DNA of 64,000 nucleotides from Pseudomonas sp. RIT623. Its GTDB lineage: Bacteria > Pseudomonadota > Gammaproteobacteria > Pseudomonadales > Pseudomonadaceae. Position numbers and translations under genes: made by a program. The DNA lies in the NCBI RefSeq assembly GCF_004519305.1, contig NZ_SOZA01000009.1, positions 95,278 through 159,277 of the forward strand, read 5' to 3'. The notes below the pieces were generated by a model. It made no database searches, was not told the origin of the DNA, and saw only the letters and a program-made list of their open reading frames with translations. Below, in pieces: positions 8,427 through 19,800 of this stretch; within the stretch, counting starts at the first letter, position 1; each line of letters starts with the position of its first letter.

Positions 8427-9221
8427 ATGACCACCGGCCCGCTGCTGTCGCTGCGCCATTACCGCCACGACCTGATCGCCCATAGCCACGACCATTCGCA
8501 ACTGGTGTTCGGGCTAGGCGGGCGTCTGGATTTCGAGGTGCAGGGCCGTGGCGCGCGGATCGATCGCCAGGACCTGATGGTGGTGCCGGCCGGTGCTCAC
8601 CATACCTGCGGCAGCCCCGCCGGCAGCCAATGCCTGGTGCTGGACATACCACCCGGGCAGTGGCTCGAGCAGCACCTGGGCGAGCATGTCGACAACAGCC
8701 GGCGCTTGCTCGACTGCCCCGGCGCCCTGAGCCTGGACAGCCGCCAGCAGCAGCTGGTCGACTGGCTGGCGAGCAGCCCTGTGGACGACCCGCTGATCGC
8801 CCGCCAGGGCGCCGTGCTGTTGCTGGCCAGCCTGCTGCCTCACGCCGGGCCCGCGATAGCGGCCAGCAAGCGCCTGCCCTATGCCGCCTTCGACCGGCAT
8901 ATCGAGCAGCACGCCGCCTATCCATTGCAGGTCGCCGACCTGGCGCGGCTGGCCGGGCTATCCAGCGCGCGGCTGCATGCGCGGTTCGCCAGCGAGTGCG
9001 GCATGACGCCGATGGACTATATCCGCCAGCGGCGGCTGTCGATGGCGCGGCGACTGTTGCGCGACACCCCGCTGCCGGTGGGGGAGGTCGCGGCGCGGGT
9101 GGGCTATGGCTCGCAAAGCGCCTTCAGCGCGGCAGTGATGCGAACATTCGGCTGTACGCCGCTGGCGTTGCGCCGCGAGTCTGGCGACAACGGGCGCGAG
9201 GCGGGCGACAGAACTGCCTGA
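8427..9221 (+). CDS. AraC-family transcriptional regulator with cupin-like N-terminal domain
   Basis: A 264-residue regulator. The N-terminal 90 residues look like a cupin sensor (HDHSQLVFGLGG, VVPAGAHHTCG). The C-terminal DNA-binding domain shows VADLARLAGLSSARLHARF and VAARVGYGSQSAFSAAVMRTFG, the two helix-turn-helix units. The ATG at 8427 follows CGAGGA. It is divergent from the phosphoesterase gene and lies directly upstream, on the same strand, of a DMT-type exporter gene, which is the most likely target. Confidence 0.85.
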   Translation: MTTGPLLSLRHYRHDLIAHSHDHSQLVFGLGGRLDFEVQGRGARIDRQDLMVVPAGAHHTCGSPAGSQCLVLDIPPGQWLEQHLGEHVDNSRRLLDCPGALSLDSRQQQLVDWLASSPVDDPLIARQGAVLLLASLLPHAGPAIAASKRLPYAAFDRHIEQHAAYPLQVADLARLAGLSSARLHARFASECGMTPMDYIRQRRLSMARRLLRDTPLPVGEVAARVGYGSQSAFSAAVMRTFGCTPLALRRESGDNGREAGDRTA

Positions 9222-9245
9222 GGATCGAACGTACACTGCTGCCTA

Positions 9246-9321
9246 TATCGACTTCATCGCGGGTCAAGCCCGCTCCCACATGCCTTGTGCATGATCTGTG
9301 GGAGCGGACTTGCCCGGCGAA
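9246..9321. repeat. REP-like inverted repeat
   Basis: The arms CGCGGGTCAAGCCCGCTCCCACA and TGTGGGAGCGGACTTGCCCGGCGA face each other around a short spacer, forming a long imperfect hairpin between the AraC gene and the exporter gene. It could reduce read-through into the exporter gene or stabilise upstream mRNA. Confidence 0.7.
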
Positions 9322-9360
9322 GGAGCCAGCACGCAACGCTCACCGCAGCCAAGGATCACC

Positions 9361-10248
9361 ATGAACCAACGCACCGCCCTCGGCGCCCTGCATATCGGCG
9401 CGCTGTTCTTCGGCCTGACCGGCGTCTTCGGCAAACTGGCCGCCAGTGCCAGCCCCTCGATCATCGTCTTCGGCCGCGCCGCGTTCGCCGTGCTGGCCCT
9501 GGGCCTGTTCGCCGGCCTGGCGCGCCAGGCCTGGCAACCGCTGCGCGGCCAGGACTTGCGCCGCCTGCTGCTGGGAGGTGTGCTGCTGGCCGGGCACTGG
9601 GTGAGCTTCTTCATCGCGGTCAAGGTCGGCGGCGTGGCCATCGCCACCCTCGGTTTCGCCAGCTTCCCAGCCTTTACCGTGATCCTCGAGGGCCTGCTGT
9701 TCCGCGAACGCATTCGCCGCAACGAGGCTGTCCTGGTGCTGCTGGTGAGCATCGGCCTGGTGCTGGTCACTCCTGCCTTCGACCTGGCCAGCGAGGCCAC
9801 CGGCGGGCTGCTCTGGGCGTTGCTCTCGGGCCTGCTGTTCTCGCTGCTGTCGCTGACCAACCGCGCCGGCTCCGGGCGCCTGCCCGCCGTGCAGGCGGCG
9901 CTGTGGCAGAACCTGGTGGTGAGCCTGTGCCTGCTGCCGTTCGCCGCGCCGGGCCTGGCAGTCGTGGCGCCCATGGACTGGCTGTGGATCGCCATGCTCG
10001 GCATCTTCTGCACCGGCGTCGCCCACAGCCTGTTCGTCGCCAGCCTGGCGGTGATCAAGGCGCGGACCGCAGCCGTAGTGTTCGGTATGGAGCCGGTCTA
10101 CGGCATCGCCGTGGCCTGGGTGGTGTTCGCCGAACAGCCGACCCTGCGCATGCTCGCTGGTGGTGCCTTGATCATCTTCGCCATCGTCCTGTCCAGCCGC
10201 CTGGCCGCCGAGCAACCCACCCGGCGGACCATGGCCGAAAGCGCCTGA
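9361..10248 (+). CDS. DMT-superfamily (EamA) transporter
   Basis: A 295-residue inner-membrane protein with ten predicted helices in two EamA repeats (about 8-140 and 150-285). Conserved features include the first-helix LFFGLTGVFGKLAA and the last-repeat FGMEPVYGIAVAWVVFAEQP. EamA proteins usually export amino acids or other small metabolites; the substrate cannot be read from the sequence. The ATG at 9361 follows AAGGA; an upstream in-frame start would run into the REP hairpin. It is probably controlled by the AraC regulator immediately upstream. Confidence 0.88.
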   Translation: MNQRTALGALHIGALFFGLTGVFGKLAASASPSIIVFGRAAFAVLALGLFAGLARQAWQPLRGQDLRRLLLGGVLLAGHWVSFFIAVKVGGVAIATLGFASFPAFTVILEGLLFRERIRRNEAVLVLLVSIGLVLVTPAFDLASEATGGLLWALLSGLLFSLLSLTNRAGSGRLPAVQAALWQNLVVSLCLLPFAAPGLAVVAPMDWLWIAMLGIFCTGVAHSLFVASLAVIKARTAAVVFGMEPVYGIAVAWVVFAEQPTLRMLAGGALIIFAIVLSSRLAAEQPTRRTMAESA

Positions 10249-10530
10249 TCAGCGATCGTTGTGACCCAGGTCGCGCTGCGGATCGATCTGGTCACGCACC
10301 CGCTGCTTGAGCGCCTTGGCCTCGGGGAAGCCGCCGTCGGCTTTGCGCTCCCAGATCTGCACGCCGTCGCAGGTGATGCGGAACACCCCGCCGGTACCAG
10401 GTTCCAGGGCGACCTGGCCGAGGTCGTCAGCGAAGGTGCTGAGCAACTCCTGCGCCAGCCAGGCGGCGCGCAACAGCCATTGGCACTGGGTGCAATAAGT
10501 GATGACAATTTGCGGCTTGTTATCGGGCAT
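10249..10530 (-). CDS. SelT/SelW/SelH-family (Rdx) protein
   Basis: A 93-residue thioredoxin-like protein with the redox motif CTQC at residues 13-16 (VITYCTQCQWLLRAAWLAQE) and the family C-terminal segment GVFRITCDGVQIWERKADGGFPE. In this family the second or first Cys can be selenocysteine; here both are ordinary Cys codons. The gene is convergent with the EamA gene, with no gap between the stop codons, and divergent from plpD, so it shares the short intergenic promoter region with it. Confidence 0.88.
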   Translation of the reverse strand: MPDNKPQIVITYCTQCQWLLRAAWLAQELLSTFADDLGQVALEPGTGGVFRITCDGVQIWERKADGGFPEAKALKQRVRDQIDPQRDLGHNDR

Positions 10531-10553
10531 GTCGGGGAACTCCGTGGGAAGGG

Positions 10554-10569
10554 CCGCTTATACTAGCGG
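10554..10569 (+). promoter_or_regulatory. Possible plpD promoter -10 element inside a small palindrome
   Basis: In the 66-base gap between the SelW-like gene and plpD, a TATACT hexamer (10559-10564) resembles a sigma70 -10 box and is exactly flanked by CCGCT and AGCGG, an inverted repeat. No good -35 is visible at 16-18 bases upstream (GGAACT at 10536-10541 is the nearest), so this may be an activator- or alternative sigma-dependent promoter. Low confidence. Confidence 0.35.
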
Positions 10570-10596
10570 TCTTTACCCTCTGGTTTGAGACTCACG

Positions 10597-12780
10597 ATGC
10601 GCCGCTTGCTGTTCTGCTTCCTGTTGCTCACCTCCCTCACGGTGCAGGCCATCGACGCGCCCCGGCCGAAGATCGGCCTGGTGTTGTCCGGCGGCGCCGC
10701 CCGTGGCCTGGCGCATATCGGCGTGCTCAAGGCTCTCGAGGAACAGGGCGTGCGCATCGACGCCATCGCCGGCACCAGCATGGGCGCGGTGGTCGGCGGG
10801 CTGTATGCCTCTGGCTACAGCATCGCCGAACTGGAGAAGCTGGCCACCACCCTCGACTGGCAACAGGCGCTGTCCGACGCGCCACCGCGCAAGGACGTGC
10901 CGTTCCGGCGCAAGCAGGACGACCGCGACTTCCTGGTCAAGCAGAAGCTGAGCTTTCGCGACGACGGCAGCCTCGGCCTGCCCCTGGGGGTGATCCAGGG
11001 CCAGAACCTGGCCCTGCTGCTGGAAAGCAAGTTGGCCCACACTGCCGACATCCGCGACTTCGACAAGCTGCCGATCCCGTTCCGCGCCGTGGCCACCGAT
11101 ATCACCAGCGGCGAAAAGGTGGTGTTCCGCCGTGGCCACCTGCCCCAGGTGATCCGCGCCAGCATGTCGATCCCGGCGGTGTTCGCCCCGGTGGAGCTGG
11201 ACGGCCGCCTGCTGGTGGACGGTGGCATGACCGACAACATCCCAGTGGATGTGGTGCGCGAGATGGGCGTCGACCTGGCCATCGTCGTCGACATCGGCAC
11301 GCCGCTGCGCAACCGCAAGCAGCTGGCCACGGTGGTGGATGTGCTCAACCAGTCGATCACCCTGATGACCCGGCGCAACTCCGAGGAGCAACTGGCCAGC
11401 CTGCGCCGCGAGGACATCCTGGTGCAGCCGCCACTGGCAGCCTTCGGCGTCACCGACTTCGGCCGCGCCCAGGACATGATCGACGCCGGCTACCGCGCCA
11501 CCCGCGGTCTCGACCCACGCCTGGCGGCGCTGCGTCAGCCCGAAGGCGACGCCAACCTGGCCGTGGCCCGCTCGCCGCGCCAGCGCACGCCGATTATCAC
11601 CGCGATCAAGGTGGAGAACGACTCCAAGGTCAGCGACGACGTGATCCGCTACTACATCCGCCAACCCATCGGCGAACCGCTGGACCTCGGCCGCCTGCAG
11701 ACCGACATGGGCACCCTGTACGGCCTCGACTACTTCGACCAGGTGCAGTACCGGGTGGTGCACAAGGGCGAGGACAACACCCTGGTGATCAATGCCCGCG
11801 GCCGGCGCGGCGGCACCGACTACCTGCGCCTGGGCCTGAACCTGTCCGACGACCTGCGCGGCGACAGCGCCTTCAACCTTGGTGCCAGCTACCGAGTCAA
11901 CGGCATCAACCGTCTTGGCGCCGAATGGTTGACCCGCGCGCAGATCGGCGACCAGCAGGAGCTGTACAGCGAGTTCTACCAGCCGCTGGACGTCGGTTCG
12001 CGCTACTTCATCGCTCCTTACCTGGACCTGGGCTCGCAGAACGTCGAGGCCACCCTCGACAACGACCCGGTGGCCGAGTATCGCCTCGAGCGCTATGGCT
12101 TCGGCCTCAATGTCGGTCGGCAGATCGGCACTTACGGCGAAGTGCGCCTGGGCGTGGGCAAGGCCTGGGGGAATGCCGAGGTGCGCATCGGCGACCAGGA
12201 CCTGCCCAAGGTCAGCTTCAACGAGGGTTTCTACGAACTCAAGTACTCGTTCGACACCTTCGACAACGTGTACTTCCCGCACAGCGGCGAGGATATCGGC
12301 CTGACCGTGCGCAAGTACGACAAGTCGCTGGATTCGGACCAGGACTACCGGCAATGGCTGGTCAACCTGGACAAGGCCATCAGCAGCGGACCGAACACCC
12401 TGGTGCTGGGCGGGCGCTACGGAAGAACCCTGGATGACGCCGAGGTGGTGACCTCAAGCTTCGTGTTCGGTGGCGCGCGGCAGCTGTCGGGCTTTCGCCA
12501 GGACTCGGTCTCCGGGCAGAACATGAGCCTGCTACGGATGGTCTACTACCGCCGCCTGACCCCGCGGGCGTACCTGCCGCTGGACTTCCCGCTGTACCTG
12601 GGCGGTTCGCTGGAGCGCGGCCGGGCATGGAACAACGACAATGAGTTCGACAGTGGCTACATCAACGCGGCGAGCATCTTCCTGGGGCTGGAAACGCCGC
12701 TGGGGCCGCTGAACCTGAGCTATGGGACCAACGATGCCCATGAGAAGGCGGTGTACCTGAACCTGGGGCATACGTTCTAG
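10597..12780 (+). CDS. plpD: PlpD-type patatin-like phospholipase, type Vd secretion
   Basis: A 727-residue outer-membrane protein. Order: signal peptide (1-18), patatin phospholipase domain (about 28-310), a single POTRA domain (about 328-405), then a 16-strand Omp85/FpvA-like beta barrel (about 410-727) ending in Phe. The oxyanion motif SGGAARG, the nucleophile Ser61 in GTSMG and the catalytic Asp208 in DGG are all present, so the lipase should be active. Length and layout match P. aeruginosa PlpD, which secretes its own lipase domain. I chose the ATG at 10597; an in-frame TTG 12 bases upstream has no ribosome site. Confidence 0.92.
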   Translation: MRRLLFCFLLLTSLTVQAIDAPRPKIGLVLSGGAARGLAHIGVLKALEEQGVRIDAIAGTSMGAVVGGLYASGYSIAELEKLATTLDWQQALSDAPPRKDVPFRRKQDDRDFLVKQKLSFRDDGSLGLPLGVIQGQNLALLLESKLAHTADIRDFDKLPIPFRAVATDITSGEKVVFRRGHLPQVIRASMSIPAVFAPVELDGRLLVDGGMTDNIPVDVVREMGVDLAIVVDIGTPLRNRKQLATVVDVLNQSITLMTRRNSEEQLASLRREDILVQPPLAAFGVTDFGRAQDMIDAGYRATRGLDPRLAALRQPEGDANLAVARSPRQRTPIITAIKVENDSKVSDDVIRYYIRQPIGEPLDLGRLQTDMGTLYGLDYFDQVQYRVVHKGEDNTLVINARGRRGGTDYLRLGLNLSDDLRGDSAFNLGASYRVNGINRLGAEWLTRAQIGDQQELYSEFYQPLDVGSRYFIAPYLDLGSQNVEATLDNDPVAEYRLERYGFGLNVGRQIGTYGEVRLGVGKAWGNAEVRIGDQDLPKVSFNEGFYELKYSFDTFDNVYFPHSGEDIGLTVRKYDKSLDSDQDYRQWLVNLDKAISSGPNTLVLGGRYGRTLDDAEVVTSSFVFGGARQLSGFRQDSVSGQNMSLLRMVYYRRLTPRAYLPLDFPLYLGGSLERGRAWNNDNEFDSGYINAASIFLGLETPLGPLNLSYGTNDAHEKAVYLNLGHTF

Positions 12781-12808
12781 CGGCAAGCGGCAAGCTTCAA
12801 GCCCCAAG

Positions 12809-12845
12809 AAAAAGCGGATCGCGTAGATGCACAGATCCGCTTTTT
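12809..12845. terminator. Bidirectional Rho-independent terminator
   Basis: AAAAAGCGGATC (12809-12820) pairs perfectly with GATCCGCTTTTT (12834-12845) around a 13-base loop, giving a T-run on either strand. It lies between the convergent plpD and MarR-type genes and serves both. Further flanking arms, CAAGCTTCAAG and CTTGAAGCTTG, extend the structure. Confidence 0.92.
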
Positions 12846-12872
12846 CTTGAAGCTTGAAGCTTGCAGCTGCTG

Positions 12873-13310
12873 TCAGGACTTCTCGAGATTATCGAGAATC
12901 TTCGCATGCACGCGCATGCACACTTCCATGTCGGCCTCGTCTATGCCGGTGAACAGCTCGAGGCGCAGGGCGTTGGCGATGGTCTCGATCTGGTCGATCA
13001 GCGGCTTGGCCGGCGGGCACAGCAGGATCTTCTTGGCCCGGCGGTCTTCTATCACCGCCTGGCGGCGCACCAGGCCCTGGCTTTCCAGGCTATCGAGCAG
13101 GCGGGCCAGGGTCGGGCCCTCGACGCCCACGCTCTGGGCCAGCTCACGCTGGGTCGGCGCCTCGTCGAAACGCGCCAGGTGCAGCAGCACCAGCCAACGC
13201 GCCTGCGATAGGTTGAGCCCGGCCAGGCGGCGGTCCAGTTCGGCACGCCAACCCCGGGACATCTGGGCCAGCTGCATGCCGAAGCGGTGTTGGTTGTCGG
13301 TAAGTGGCAT
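12873..13310 (-). CDS. MarR-family transcriptional regulator, SlyA-like
   Basis: A 145-residue winged-helix repressor. The DNA-binding part shows PTQRELAQSVGVEGPTLARLLDSLESQGLVRR followed by the wing EDRRAKKILL, the standard MarR layout; flanking helices (10-40 and 105-140) form the dimer interface. There is no Cys in a redox-sensing position. A set of CTAAT/ATTAG half-sites lies 21-40 bases upstream of its ATG (separate entry), so it is likely autoregulated. The gene stands between plpD and recQ. Confidence 0.88.
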   Translation of the reverse strand: MPLTDNQHRFGMQLAQMSRGWRAELDRRLAGLNLSQARWLVLLHLARFDEAPTQRELAQSVGVEGPTLARLLDSLESQGLVRRQAVIEDRRAKKILLCPPAKPLIDQIETIANALRLELFTGIDEADMEVCMRVHAKILDNLEKS

Positions 13311-13330
13311 AAAAAACTCAATAACCAGAA

Positions 13331-13350
13331 CTAATTATTAGTCAGCTAAT
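13331..13350. promoter_or_regulatory. Likely MarR operator upstream of the slyA-like gene
   Basis: CTAATTATTAG (13331-13341) is a perfect palindrome, and the shared ATTAG half-site also pairs with CTAAT (13346-13350) across a TCAG spacer. Three alternating half-sites in 20 bases, 21-40 bases before the ATG and AT-rich against a GC-rich background, are what a self-binding MarR dimer site would look like. Binding is inferred from position and symmetry only. Confidence 0.6.
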
Positions 13351-13448
13351 CATGCCCCGATCGATCCGGCAAGGCTCAGCGCCGAGGAAATCGCTGATAG
13401 TTGTGTAAGGGCATGACAAAGATCAGCAAATGGCGCAAATGCCCGCGA

Positions 13449-15596
<2,148 letters not shown>

Positions 15597-15840
15597 TTGC
15601 CACTCCAAAATCGCCGTACCATCCTGGACTCAGGCTGGACGATAAATCCGCCGCGCACACACCGAATGCGTAAGCGGTTTTTGCCGGATGGCCGCAAAAC
15701 GCCACCTGGCACGAAAAACCGCGGAGTATACCCGACTGCCGCGTACCCCGGCATGCCCCGGTGACAGACGTTCGCTTTGCCCCGCGAGCGCCGCAAGGTG
15801 CTAGAATTCAGCATCGTTTATTCCCCAAGGTAGCCCTGTA

Positions 15841-16428
15841 ATGTCCTTCGCCGAGCAACTGACCCGCCTGCAAGCCTTCCTCGACGCCGATGAGCTGCAC
15901 GAAGAAGCGCTGGACTACGTCGCCGCCCACGGCTACCTGACCGCGCTGTCGATCTGCTCCGAGGAAGTTCCAGAACGCGAATGGATCGACGCGCTGTTCG
16001 CCGAAGAACCCCATTACGCCAGCGATGCCCAGCGCACCGAGATCGAAGCCACCCTGGTCGCGCTCAAGGGCCACATCGCCCGCCAGCTGGCCAGCGACGA
16101 GGAATTCGACCTGCCGTGCGAGCTGGACCTGACCGACGAGCCGGACGATTCCGACCTGCGCGGCTGGTGCATCGGCTTCATGGAGGGCGTGTTCCTGCGT
16201 GAAGAGGCCTGGTTCGAGAACGCCGAGGAAGAAGTCAGCGAAATGCTCCTGCCGATCATGGTCGGCTCGGGCCTGTTCGACGAACAGCCCGAGTTCGCCG
16301 ACATTGCCAGCAACGCCAACCTGCAGGACGACATGATCGTGCAGATCCCCGAGGCGCTGAGCGCCCTGTTCCTGCTGCTGCACGCCCCCGAAGAGAAGCC
16401 TGCCCTGCTCAAGCCACGCCACCACTGA
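15841..16428 (+). CDS. YecA/UPF0149-family protein
   Basis: A 195-residue acidic cytoplasmic protein of the UPF0149 (YecA/YgfB) family, recognised from LTRLQAFLDADELHEEALDYVAAHGYLTAL, the central RGWCIGFMEGV and the helical C-terminus SALFLLLHAPEE. No catalytic motif is known for the family, and the C-terminal SEC-C metal-binding motif seen in some YecA proteins is absent. It overlaps nothing and is followed after 5 bases by the ybaN-like gene, so the two are probably cotranscribed. Confidence 0.85.
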   Translation: MSFAEQLTRLQAFLDADELHEEALDYVAAHGYLTALSICSEEVPEREWIDALFAEEPHYASDAQRTEIEATLVALKGHIARQLASDEEFDLPCELDLTDEPDDSDLRGWCIGFMEGVFLREEAWFENAEEEVSEMLLPIMVGSGLFDEQPEFADIASNANLQDDMIVQIPEALSALFLLLHAPEEKPALLKPRHH

Positions 16429-16433
16429 TCGAA

Positions 16434-16802
16434 GTGGTGCGCTACCTGCTGCTGGCCCTCGGCTGGCTCAGCGTCGCGCTGGGGGTGGCGGGGATCTTCC
16501 TGCCGGTATTGCCCACCACCCCGTTCCTGCTGCTGGCGGCGGCCTGCTTCGCCCGCAGCTCGCCACGTTTTCACCACTGGCTGGTGAACCACCCGAAACT
16601 CGGGCCGTGGATCCGCGACTACCTAAGCGGTGAGGGGATCCCGCTCAAGGGCAAGGTCTACGCCATCGGCTTGATGTGGGCCAGCATCGGGCTGTCCTGC
16701 TACCTGGTACCGTTGTTCTGGGCGCGGGCATTCATGCTGACCAGCGCGGTGCTGGTCAGCGCCTGGATCCTCAAGCAGAAGACCTTGCACCGGCCACGGT
16801 AA
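16434..16802 (+). CDS. DUF454/YbaN-family inner-membrane protein
   Basis: A 122-residue membrane protein with the family signature LGWLSVALGVAGIFLPVLPTTPFLLLAAACFARSS at the N-terminus, a short amphipathic loop with NHPKLGPWIRDY, and two further C-terminal helices. Function unknown in all bacteria. The start is one of two adjacent GTG codons (16434 or 16437); neither has a strong ribosome site, which suggests translational coupling to yecA just upstream. Confidence 0.85.
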   Translation: MVRYLLLALGWLSVALGVAGIFLPVLPTTPFLLLAAACFARSSPRFHHWLVNHPKLGPWIRDYLSGEGIPLKGKVYAIGLMWASIGLSCYLVPLFWARAFMLTSAVLVSAWILKQKTLHRPR

Positions 16803-16808
16803 CGCCAT

Positions 16809-16830
16809 CGCGGGGCAGGCTTGCCCCGCG
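16809..16830. terminator. Hairpin between convergent genes, possible terminator
   Basis: A perfect 9-base stem, CGCGGGGCA and TGCCCCGCG with a GGCT loop, fills the 41-base gap between the ybaN-like gene and the convergent adhesin gene. No T-run follows on either strand, so termination would be weak or Rho-assisted. Confidence 0.55.
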
Positions 16831-16843
16831 ACTCGCTGCTGGC

Positions 16844-19800
16844 TTACACCGTATCCACCTTCAACGAATGGTCATTGAGCATGCCGTTGATGATGGTCGC
16901 GGTGTCATGCCCTGCCGCGATCAGCCCGCCTGCCCCGGCCGACACCCCGTAATGCTGCGCCAGGTCCACCCCGGCCAGGTCGATGGTCTGGGTCGGCGCC
17001 GCGCCAGCGACGCTGCTGACCTCGATGGTCGACACCACATTGGTGCCGGTGCCACTGACCCTGAAGTGCAGGTAGTCGTCCAGCGAGGCGCTAGTGGCGT
17101 TCTCGCCCTGTAGCAATTGCGACAGGTCCAGGCGATCGCTGCCTGGGGTGAAATCGGTCACGGTGTCATGCCCGGTTTCGCCCTTCTGCCAGACAAAGCT
17201 GTCGTTGCCACTGCCACCGCTCAGGGTGTCGTTGCCCGGCCCGCCAATCAGGATGTCGTTGCCGGCACCGCCCTTGAGCACATCGTTGCCCGCGCCGCCG
17301 TTGAGCAGGTTGTCTGCGTCATTGCCGGTCAAGGTGTCGTTGTAGTCCGAGCCGATCAGGTTCTCGATACCGCTGAGGGTGTCCAGCCCGGCGCCGACGG
17401 TGTTCTGCTGCCCGACATGGCCAAGGTCCACGGTCACGCCGGCGGTGGCCTTGGCGTAGCTGGCAGTGTCATTGCCGGCTCCACCGTCGAGCAGGTCGTT
17501 GCCAGGCCCACCGATCAGCAGGTCGTCGCCATCACCACCGTGCAGGCTGTTGTTGCCCGCCCCCGCCACCAGCACATCGTTGCCGGCACCACCGTTGAGC
17601 GTGGTATCGCCGGCCCCGGCCAGCAGTACATCGTCACCGCCGGTGCCGGTAAGGGTGTTGCCGGCCTGGTAAGTGATATCCACCGCTGCGCTGCCATAGC
17701 CGCCATGGTTGTCGCTGACGGTGTAGCTGCCGTGATAATCCTCGTTGCTGGCATTGCTGTAGTCCACCACCAGGCTCAGCTTGTAGTTCTCGGCAGCCTT
17801 GCTGTTGCCGGCGGCGTTCTCGGTATTGATCACATGGATGCTGTACACCCCGTCATGGGTGGCCGTGAAGTTGCCGCCATCGGCGATGGTCTGGTAGCTG
17901 CCGCTGGCATCCTTCCATTCCATCAGCAGGTTGCCCGCGGGACGGTCATGGTCGAGGGTGAGGGTTTCGCCCTTGCGCAGAGTCACCGTCAGGGTGTCCT
18001 CGTCGTTGGCATTGGCGGTGCTGATCGAGCCCAGGTAACCAGCCACCACCAAGGCTGCGGTCATGCTGCCGTTGAGGCTGGTGAACTCGCTGCGGGCCAG
18101 GTCGCGCAACTGGTTCTCGGCCTTGTTGGCGGTGGCGTCGAACTTGATGGTCTGCGCCTGGGTGCCCGCCGTGAAGCCTGCGCCCTTGTCGGCGAAGTTG
18201 GTATTGAAGGTGGTCGGCGCGGCACTCAGGGTATCGTGGTCCGGGTCACGGTCATTGGCCAGCAGCGCCTCTGCCGGCACTGTCAGGGTGGCGCCCTTGA
18301 TATTGGTGATGATGTGGTCGGCACCGGCGATCGGCGCGCCATTGCTGTTGATGTTGACCGTCAGGCTGGCGCTGCGGGTATCGCCGTCGTTGTCGCTGGC
18401 GGTGAAGCCGAACTTCTCCACCTGGCCGCTGCCGTTGTCCTTCGGTGGCGTGTAGGTGAACTCGCCGTTGTCCATGTTCACCACCAGGGTGCCGCCCAGG
18501 CCGGTCTTGATGCTCAGGCTGTTGCTCACGGTGTCGAAGGTGGCCTTGTCCGCGCCGCCACTGGCCGCGTAACCGCCCTGCCCAGCATTGGCCTTCGGAT
18601 CGTAGGTGTAGGTGGTGCCATCGACCAGCAGCGCCTTGATGAAGCCGCCATCAGCCCCGAAATCGCCGCCGCTCATGAGGCTGCCGGTAATCGGCGCGCC
18701 CTGTACCGTGCCGGAGAGCACAGCGCCGAGCTGGCTGAGGTCGGTGACCACTACCGAGTTGGTATCGGTATGGCTGCTGCCGTCGTAGGCCAGCGGATTG
18801 AGGTTGCCCTCGTTGACCCCGCTGCCCATGCCGATGGCGTAGGACTTGATGCCGTTGCTGTCGAGGAAGGATTCCCAGGCGGCTTCCCGTGGAGCGGTCA
18901 TGGCATGACCATTGGTGGGCTCACCGTCGGAGAAGAAGTAGCTGATGTTCTGCGCGCCCACCAGCTTGCCGGTGGTGGCGAAGGCTTCCTGGGCCTTGGT
19001 CGCCGCCGAATCGTAGTAGGTCGAGCCACCTGGGCTGAGCCCGGCGATCAGGTTCTTGGCCTCGCCGATCGTGACCCACACCGGGGTCTGCACCTGCGCA
19101 CCGGTGCCGAAGGTGACGATCTGCACCTTTATGTCGCCCATCTCGTCGTACTTGTCGAGCAAGGCATTGATCGCCTGCTTGGCCAGTTCCAGGCGGGTCA
19201 GCCCCGGCACGCCGGAGCTTGCCGCCATGCTGCTGGACACATCCACCACCAGCAGGATGTTCGAGTCCACCTGGCCGGGCGTGATGCTGCGTACCGCGCA
19301 CTGCACCGTCGGCACATCGTCGACGATATTGATGGCGATGGTGCTGGTGACATTGTTGCCCAAGGCGTCGGTAGCCTTGTAGATAAAGTACTCGTTGACC
19401 GTGTTGGCGCCGTCGTTGGCCCCCCCCGGGGTCTTCGGCGCCGAGGTCAGGGTGTAGGTGTAGGAACCGTCGGCATTGAGCTGGATCTGCCCGTACTGGC
19501 CCACGGCATTGCCGACCAGGCTGTAGGTCAGCGCGCCAACGCCGCCCTGGACCGAACCGACCAGGCTGCCGGAGGCCGTCTCGCCAGTGGAGCCCGGGTC
19601 GCTGCCAGTGACGGTGCCGGCGGCCAGGTCATTGCCGTCCTTGTGCAGGTCCAGGGCTTTTTCATACACGGTGACGTCGTTGTCCTCGCACGCCACCAGC
19701 TTGCTGTCCTGCACATTGATGCGAATGGTCGTGGTGCTCTCGTCGCCGTCGGCGTCACGGATGGTGTAGACGAAGCTGTCGGTCGCGCCGGCGGCCGGCA

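Noticed and set aside
10573..12354. A 593-codon minus-strand frame over plpD
   Set aside because: No motif and typical antisense composition; the plus strand has all PlpD catalytic residues and a complete barrel.
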